Part shown: piece after piece, positions 58,744 to 64,000 of the stretch | How the letters are laid out: every line of letters begins with the position of its first letter | Position numbering within the stretch: the stretch's first letter is position 1 | NCBI RefSeq assembly: GCF_040218065.1 | Contig: NZ_JAVJQE010000005.1 | Location: forward strand, 434,001-498,000 | DNA from: Marivibrio sp040218065 | Lineage (GTDB): Bacteria > Pseudomonadota > Alphaproteobacteria > UBA8366 > Aestuariispiraceae | Direction: 5' to 3' | Length of the DNA: 64,000 nucleotides | Program-made: the position numbers and the translations under genes | Notes under the pieces: model-generated | What the model saw: only the letters and a program-made list of their open reading frames with translations | What the model was told of the DNA's origin: nothing | Database searches by the model: none

Positions 58744-60750
58744 ATGAGCGGAAAGGCGGGAAAAGGCGCAGGTCGCGAGAGCGACCCGGGACCCTCGAAC
58801 ATGGGACGGACCGCTTCGGCGGCGCCGGAGGCCGGCTCGCGTTTGGAGAACGGCGTCGCGGTGATCCGCGGCTATCTCGACCGGCTGGGGAGCGGACCCG
58901 GCGTCTATCGCATGCAGAACGCTAAGGACGAGCCGCTTTACGTCGGTAAGGCGTCCAGCCTGAAGAAGCGCGTTGCGTCCTACACCCGGCCGGAACGGCT
59001 CCCGATTCGCCTTCAGCGCATGGTGGCCGAGACCGCCTCGATGGAGTTCGTCTCCACCGGCAGCGAGGTCGAGGCGCTGTTGCTGGAGAACAACCTGATC
59101 AAGCGCCTCGCGCCGCGCTACAACGTATTGCTGCGCGACGACAAGACCTTCCCGGACATCTGGATCCGGACCGATCACGACTATCCGCAGCTCCTCAAGC
59201 ACCGCGGCGCGCGGCGCGAACCGGGGGAGTATTTCGGCCCCTTCGCCTCGGCGGGCGCGGTCAATCGCGCGATCAACATGCTGCAACGGGCGTTCCTGCT
59301 GCGGAACTGCTCCGATTCCGTTTTCTCGAATCGCACCCGGCCCTGCCTGCAATATCAGATCAAGCGCTGCTCCGCCCCCTGCGTCGGGCGCATTTCGCGG
59401 GAGTCCTACGCCGAGACGGTCGAGCAGGCGAAGGCCTTCCTGTCCGGCCGCGGCAAGGAGATCCACGACGCGCTGGTCGAGGACATGCAGACCGCCTCGG
59501 AGGCGATGGATTTCGAACGCGCGGCGCTGTTGCGCGACCGCATCCGCGCGATGGCGCACGTCCAGTCGCAGCAGGATGTGAATGTCGAAGGCATATCGGA
59601 CGCCGACGTCGTGGCGCTGCACCAGGCGGGCGGTCAGACCTGCATTCAGGCCTTTTTCTATCGCGCGGGTCGGAACAACGGCAACCGCGCCTATTTTCCG
59701 AGCCACGACCAGAAGATGGAGCCCGACGCGCTGCTCGCCGCCTTCCTCGGTCAGTTCTACGAGAACCGGCCGCCGCCGAAGCTGGTGCTGCTCAATCAGG
59801 AGCCGGCCGAACGCGCGCTGCTGGAAGAGGCTCTGGCCCTGAAGGCCGGGCGCAAGGTGGAGATCGCCGTGGGTCGCCGGGGCTCTCGGCGCAAGGTGGT
59901 CGAGGTCGCCGAGACCAACGCCCGCGAGGCGCTGGAGCGTCGCCTCGCCGAAAGCGCCAGCCAGCGCAAGCTCCTGGACGGGCTGGCCGAGCTCGCCGGG
60001 ATCGGGGCCGGCGTCGAACGGGTGGAGGTCTACGACAACAGCCACACCGCCGGCGCCAAGCCGGTGGGCGCCATGATCGTCGCCGGCGTCGACGGGCTCG
60101 AGAAAAAGGAGTACCGCAAGTTCAACATCCGCGGCCCCAGCGCGGGTCGGGGCGTCGGGCGCGAGGAGGCCGCGCGCGCCGCCGAACGCGACGGCGCGCC
60201 GCAATCCGCCGACGATTACGCCATGATGCGGGAGGTCTTCGAGCGCCGCTTCGGGCGAGCGTTGAAGGAGGACCCGGATCGGGAGAGCGGCAAATGGCCC
60301 GACCTCGTGCTCGTCGACGGCGGCAAAGGGCAGCTCTCCTCGGTGATGAGCGTGCTGGCGGAACTCGGCCTCGACGCGGAGGTGCCGGTCCTGGCCGTCG
60401 CCAAAGGACCGGAGCGCGAAGCCGGTCGCGAGCGCTTGATATTGCCCGGGCGCGACGAGCCGATCCTGCTGCCGCCGCGCGATCCGGTGCTCTATTTCAT
60501 CCAGCGACTGCGCGACGAGGCGCATCGCTTCGCCATCGGCTCCCACCGCGCCCGGCGGGCCAAGGCGGTGAGCGATTCACCGCTCGACGACGTGCCGGGG
60601 ATCGGCGCCAAGCGCAAAAAGGCGCTGCTGCTGCATTTCGGCTCGGCCAAAGCGGTGGGCCGCGCCGGCCTCGCCGATCTACGCCGTGTGGAGGGCGTCT
60701 CCGAGACCGTCGCGCGCAAGATCTACGATCATTTTCATCCGAACGGTTGA
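58744..60750 (+). CDS. uvrC: UvrABC excinuclease subunit C
   Basis: 668 residues. The N-terminal GIY-YIG-type nuclease has GPGVYRM and PLYVGKASSLKKRVASY, a UVR motif is at MDFERAALLRDRI, the second nuclease domain (RNase H-like) has VEVYDNSHTAGAKPVGAMIV, and the C-terminus has helix-hairpin-helix repeats (DDVPGIGAKRKKALLLHFG). It makes both incisions around UvrB-bound lesions. A later ATG at 58801 is an alternative start; the first is followed by a low-complexity leader. Confidence 0.97.
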   Translation: MSGKAGKGAGRESDPGPSNMGRTASAAPEAGSRLENGVAVIRGYLDRLGSGPGVYRMQNAKDEPLYVGKASSLKKRVASYTRPERLPIRLQRMVAETASMEFVSTGSEVEALLLENNLIKRLAPRYNVLLRDDKTFPDIWIRTDHDYPQLLKHRGARREPGEYFGPFASAGAVNRAINMLQRAFLLRNCSDSVFSNRTRPCLQYQIKRCSAPCVGRISRESYAETVEQAKAFLSGRGKEIHDALVEDMQTASEAMDFERAALLRDRIRAMAHVQSQQDVNVEGISDADVVALHQAGGQTCIQAFFYRAGRNNGNRAYFPSHDQKMEPDALLAAFLGQFYENRPPPKLVLLNQEPAERALLEEALALKAGRKVEIAVGRRGSRRKVVEVAETNAREALERRLAESASQRKLLDGLAELAGIGAGVERVEVYDNSHTAGAKPVGAMIVAGVDGLEKKEYRKFNIRGPSAGRGVGREEAARAAERDGAPQSADDYAMMREVFERRFGRALKEDPDRESGKWPDLVLVDGGKGQLSSVMSVLAELGLDAEVPVLAVAKGPEREAGRERLILPGRDEPILLPPRDPVLYFIQRLRDEAHRFAIGSHRARRAKAVSDSPLDDVPGIGAKRKKALLLHFGSAKAVGRAGLADLRRVEGVSETVARKIYDHFHPNG

Positions 60751-60838
60751 ACGCAAGAGCGAGGAGGCGCTTTCGTCTTTCGCAGCGGCGCACCGCCGGT
60801 TAGGCTCACCCCTTCGGGTTGTGCAGGTGATGGATCCT

Positions 60839-61456
60839 ATGAGCGGTTGGGTTCGGATGAAGCCGGCTGCGGTCTATCCGCTGGACGAGGCGGAGCCGTA
60901 CTGCCGCAGCGAGGCCTCGCGACGCCTCGTGCGCGCCTACCTCGCCTGGCGCGGGGCGGAGACCGGCGCGATTCCCCGCAAAAACGGCCTAGACCTGCCG
61001 CGCCTCGGCCCGGTCATGGAGCATATGGTGCTGAGCGCGGTGAGCAAGCCGGACAAGTGCCTGTACCGCCTGGCCGGCGAGGAGATGAAGGCGCGCATCG
61101 GCATGAACCCCGTGGGGCGCAACTATTACGACTTCGTGCCGCCTGAGCGTGTAGAGCAAGCGCGTCGCGCCATGAACATGGTGATCGACACGCCGTGCGG
61201 CTTCCGCGCCGAGATCGATCAGCGCTATAGCGACGGGCGGTCCCGGCGGATCGAATGCCTCGGCTTGCCCTTGGCCTCGGACGACCCGACGGTCGACGGC
61301 TTCATCCTGTTCAGCGATTGCGAGATCGGCCGGGCCGAGCCGGGACTGAGGCAGGGCATGTTGCTCGGCGCGCAGGTCGTGCGGCGCGAGCTGATCGACA
61401 TCGGGTTCGGCGTCGATGAGAGGTTCGAGGACGTGATCGCCGCGCCAAGCGTCTGA
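60839..61456 (+). CDS. PAS_5-type PAS-domain protein
   Basis: 205 residues from the ATG at 60839 (a nearby ATG at 60830 is also possible). The PAS_5 pattern is PRKNGLDLPRLGPVMEHMV, KCLYRLAGEEMKARIGMNP, GRNYYDFVPPERVEQARRAM and RIECLGLPLASDDPTVDGFI. It is soluble and carries no kinase or output domain; such proteins are numerous in alphaproteobacteria, with unknown signals. It is transcribed after uvrC in the same direction. Confidence 0.85.
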   Translation: MSGWVRMKPAAVYPLDEAEPYCRSEASRRLVRAYLAWRGAETGAIPRKNGLDLPRLGPVMEHMVLSAVSKPDKCLYRLAGEEMKARIGMNPVGRNYYDFVPPERVEQARRAMNMVIDTPCGFRAEIDQRYSDGRSRRIECLGLPLASDDPTVDGFILFSDCEIGRAEPGLRQGMLLGAQVVRRELIDIGFGVDERFEDVIAAPSV

Positions 61457-61581
61457 CCCGCGCTCGCTCGATTGCAGAGCCGCCGCCCGGCTAGTACATA
61501 TCGGATGACGCGGCCAACGGGGCGGGGAACCGCCGCGCGGACGGTCGTTCTCCTCTCATCCGAAGCGAGTGCGCGCCCGCC

Positions 61582-62157
61582 ATGCTGTTCAACCTCGCCA
61601 ACATCCTGACCCTGTCGCGCATCGCGGTGATCGCGCCGATCGTCGGCCTGTTCTTTTTCTTCGATCAGGATTGGGCGCGCTGGACGGCTTTCGGCCTCTA
61701 CGCCTTCGCCTGCGTGACCGACTTCTTTGACGGGTATGTGGCGCGCTCGATGAACATGGTCTCGCCGTTGGGACGCTTCCTCGACCCGATTGCGGACAAG
61801 CTTCTGATCGCGGCGATCATCGGGATGTTGGCGGCCGTCGGCGGACTGCCCGGCCTCGCGATCCTGCCGGGCGTCGTGATCCTGCTGCGCGAGATCACCG
61901 TCTCCGGCCTGCGCGAGTTCCTGGCCGAAGTGCGCGTCGGCATGCCGGTCTCGAGCCTTGCGAAGTGGAAGACGACGATGCAGATGCTCGCCTTCGGCTT
62001 CCTGATCGTGGGACCCGCCTCGCCGGACCTGATCCCCTCGCAGTTGATCGGCGAGGGTCTGGTTTGGGCGGCCGCGATCCTGACGATCGTCACCGGCTTC
62101 GATTATCTGCGCGCCGGCTTGCGGCACATGACCGGCGACGGGGAGGGAACGCGATGA
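61582..62157 (+). CDS. pgsA: CDP-diacylglycerol--glycerol-3-phosphate 3-phosphatidyltransferase
   Basis: 191 residues with about five membrane helices. The CDP-alcohol phosphotransferase signature is complete: DFFDGYVARS...GRFLDPIADK. It makes phosphatidylglycerolphosphate for anionic lipid synthesis. Its stop overlaps the mobB start (ATGA), so they are in one operon. Confidence 0.96.
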   Translation: MLFNLANILTLSRIAVIAPIVGLFFFFDQDWARWTAFGLYAFACVTDFFDGYVARSMNMVSPLGRFLDPIADKLLIAAIIGMLAAVGGLPGLAILPGVVILLREITVSGLREFLAEVRVGMPVSSLAKWKTTMQMLAFGFLIVGPASPDLIPSQLIGEGLVWAAAILTIVTGFDYLRAGLRHMTGDGEGTR

Positions 62158-62651
62158 AGGTTCTCGGCGTCGCGGGCTATAGCGGTAGCGGCAAGACGAC
62201 GCTGACGGTCAGACTGATCCCGGCCTTGACCGCGCGCGGGATATCCGTCTCAACCGTGAAGCACGCGCATCACGCCTTCGATGTGGATCGGCCGGGAAAG
62301 GATTCCTATGAGCACCGCCAGGCTGGCGCATCGGAGGTTCTCGTCAGTTCCGCCAACCGATGGGCGCTGATGCACGAACATCGCGGCGCGCCGGAGCCGT
62401 CGCTGGACGACCTGTTGTCCAAGCTCGCATCGGTCGATCTTGTGCTTGTCGAAGGCTGGAAGCACGGCGACCATCCGAAGCTGGAGGTCCATCGACCGGC
62501 GAACGGCACGCCGCTGCTGGCCGCCGACGATCCGAAGGTCGTTGCGGTGGCGAGCGACGCCGACCTGCCGGATATCTCCGTCCCGCGCTTGCCGCTGAAC
62601 GATGTCGAGGCGGTCGCGGATTTCGTCCAGGCCTGGATCGCCGAGGGCTGA
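62154..62651 (+). CDS. mobB: Molybdopterin-guanine dinucleotide biosynthesis protein MobB
   Basis: 165 residues. The P-loop VAGYSGSGKTTLTVRLIPA, VKHAHHAFDVDRPGKDSYEH and RQAGASEVLV are typical, as is the VDLVLVEGWKHGDHPKLEVH region. MobB is a GTP-binding accessory of MobA in cofactor maturation. It overlaps pgsA and lies 10 nt before moeA. Confidence 0.95.
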   Translation: MKVLGVAGYSGSGKTTLTVRLIPALTARGISVSTVKHAHHAFDVDRPGKDSYEHRQAGASEVLVSSANRWALMHEHRGAPEPSLDDLLSKLASVDLVLVEGWKHGDHPKLEVHRPANGTPLLAADDPKVVAVASDADLPDISVPRLPLNDVEAVADFVQAWIAEG

Positions 62652-62661
62652 GGGAAAGGGC

Positions 62662-63972
62662 ATGGCCCAACTCACTGACGACTGCTTCGCCTTCGACGGC
62701 CCGCTGATCGAGACGGCCGAAGCGTTGGCGCGCCTCAAGCGATCGGTCGGTCCGATTGCGCCGGTTGAGACGGCGGCCACCGCCGCCGCGCTCGGACGGG
62801 TGCTCGCCGAGGACGTTGCGGCGCCCGCCCCGGTGCCGCCTTACGATAACTCCGCGGTCGACGGCTATGCGGTCTACGCCGACGATTTGTCAGCCGAGAC
62901 GGAGACCGTCCTGCCGGTCGGCGGGCGCGTCGCCGCGGGCCATCCGTTGGGCCGCCCGCAGCGGCGCGGCGAGGCGGTGCAGATATTCACCGGCGCGCCC
63001 ATGCCCGCCGGGGCCGACGGCGGACCGGGGCCCGATACGGTCATGATGCTGGAGGACTGTCGACTGGACGGCGATCGCGTTGCGCTCGCCCCGGGTCTCA
63101 AGCGCGGCTCGAATCGGCGCGACGCCGGCGAGGACGTGGCCGAGGGCGCGGTCGTGCTGCGCGCCGGCAAGCGCCTGACGCCCCCCGACGTCGGCATGCT
63201 GGCCGCGTGCGGTCGAGCGGAGGTCAGGGTCTTCCGGCCGCTCACCGTGGCCTTGTTCTCCACCGGCGACGAGGTGGCGGAGCCAGGCGGCGATCTGCCG
63301 GCGGGCGCACTCTACGACAGCAATCGATTCACCATCGGCGCGGCTCTGCAAGCGCTGGGGGCGGAGGTGCTGGACCTCGGAGTGCTGCACGACCGGCGCG
63401 AGGGGATCGAGGCTGCGATGCGCGAGGCGGCGCAACGGGCCGACGCCGTCCTCTCCACCGGCGGCATGTCGATGGGCGAGGAGGATCACGTCCGCGCGGG
63501 GCTTGAGCGGCTCGGCCGTCTCGCCTTCTGGCGCATCGCGATCAAGCCGGGCCGCCCGGTCGGCATGGGCCTGCTGCCGGACGGTCGTGACGGCTGGACG
63601 CCGGTGGTCGGTCTGCCGGGCAACCCGGTGGCGGCCTTGACCACCTTCATCGCGCTGGCCCGCCCGCTGCTGCAGATTCTGCAGGGCGAGACCGCGGCCG
63701 AGCCGCGGCGCTTTCCCGTGCGGCTCGACTTCGCCTACAAGAAGAAGCCGGGGCGGCGTGAATATGTTCGGGTGCGCCTGGCTGAGGATCCAGGCGGCGC
63801 GGGGGCCTCCGACGGCGCGCTGCCGGTCGCCTGCAAGCATGGGCGCGGCGGGGCCGGGATGCTGTCCTCGCTGGTCGGGGCCGACGGGTTCGTGGAACTG
63901 GCCGAGGACCGCACCCATGTAGAGGCGGGAGAGGCCGCCGCCTTCCTGTCCTTTTCCGAGGTGTTGCGATGA
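62662..63972 (+). CDS. moeA: Molybdopterin molybdotransferase MoeA
   Basis: 436 residues from the ATG at 62662 (GAGGGAAAGG upstream). Blocks include PPYDNSAVDGYAVYADD, ALFSTGDEVAEPGGDLPAG, STGGMSMGEEDHVRAGLERL, AIKPGRPVGMG and VVGLPGNPVAALTTFIALA. It inserts molybdate into adenylated molybdopterin. Four bases (ATGA) overlap moaD. Its product would be needed for MsrP encoded at 25.5 kb. Confidence 0.96.
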   Translation: MAQLTDDCFAFDGPLIETAEALARLKRSVGPIAPVETAATAAALGRVLAEDVAAPAPVPPYDNSAVDGYAVYADDLSAETETVLPVGGRVAAGHPLGRPQRRGEAVQIFTGAPMPAGADGGPGPDTVMMLEDCRLDGDRVALAPGLKRGSNRRDAGEDVAEGAVVLRAGKRLTPPDVGMLAACGRAEVRVFRPLTVALFSTGDEVAEPGGDLPAGALYDSNRFTIGAALQALGAEVLDLGVLHDRREGIEAAMREAAQRADAVLSTGGMSMGEEDHVRAGLERLGRLAFWRIAIKPGRPVGMGLLPDGRDGWTPVVGLPGNPVAALTTFIALARPLLQILQGETAAEPRRFPVRLDFAYKKKPGRREYVRVRLAEDPGGAGASDGALPVACKHGRGGAGMLSSLVGADGFVELAEDRTHVEAGEAAAFLSFSEVLR

Positions 63973-64000
63973 AAGTGCTGTATTTCGCTTGGCTTAGGCA
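63969..64000 (+). CDS. moaD: Molybdopterin synthase small subunit MoaD (cut by window end)
   Basis: Only MKVLYFAWLR is visible. It matches the first strand of MoaD, and the overlap with moeA (ATGA) and gene order support it. The Gly-Gly tail is outside the window. Confidence 0.7.
   Translation, partial: MKVLYFAWLR

Overview
The window is a GC-rich (roughly two-thirds G+C by eye) chromosomal segment from an alphaproteobacterium, most likely a free-living, probably marine or saline, Rhodospirillales-like organism. Pointers are a class I lysyl-tRNA synthetase, the alphaproteobacterial MPHPTD-type XRE regulators, a PAS_5 protein, a class GN sortase with its VIT/vWA target, a DoeA/EutD-like M24 protein, and the pgsA-mobB-moeA-moaD order. 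This assignment is inference from gene families; there is no rRNA in the window, and no tRNA was seen.

Layout. 1-7.3 kb: a PAS histidine kinase (cut by the left edge), a creatinase-fold M24 hydrolase, a lipoprotein, a double CDGSH protein, then ispH-thrB-rnhA and a peroxiredoxin with a structured leader. 7.4-11.2 kb: a short LOV protein lacking the photoactive cysteine, a Rieske protein with a long C-terminal domain, an epimerase-like SDR, and a divergent SufR-like Fe-S regulator. A shared AAGAA/TTCTT palindrome lies in both intergenic regions. 11.2-13.9 kb: cystathionine beta-synthase and cystathionine gamma-lyase (reverse transsulfuration). 13.9-18.4 kb: seven minus-strand genes of a podovirus-type head module (portal, Bbp19-like, scaffold, scaffold-like paralogue and small genes) without terminase, capsid or tail. 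It is followed by a divergent S24-type regulator whose catalytic Ser and Lys are both replaced.

19.3-26.5 kb: branched-chain aminotransferase, small membrane and secreted proteins, class I LysRS, a DinG/XPD-type Fe-S helicase and MsrP. 26.9-33.3 kb: one giant FecR-domain/Ig-like/RTX secreted adhesin whose reading frame starts without a normal start codon. 33.8-36.5 kb: four helix-turn-helix regulators (three are paralogues), then a 52-residue protein. 36.66-36.79 kb: an intergenic stretch that folds, on the minus strand only, into three C-rich-loop hairpins and an intrinsic terminator, a strong candidate small RNA.

36.9-46.5 kb: ordinary metabolism (HIBADH-like dehydrogenase, TerB protein, AEC transporter, non-pyrrolysine MttB homologue, lipoprotein, GNAT, VOC, hydratase, aspartate aminotransferase, permease). 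46.7-51.9 kb: a complete peptide-type ABC importer operon (Tat-exported binding protein, two permeases, fused ATPase). 52.4-55.1 kb: sortase target and sortase. 55.4-60.8 kb: uvrB, an SDR and uvrC, the last preceded by an AT-rich region with three DnaA-box-like sites. 60.8-64 kb: a PAS_5 protein and pgsA-mobB-moeA-moaD (cut by the right edge). The molybdenum cofactor genes would supply MsrP among other enzymes.
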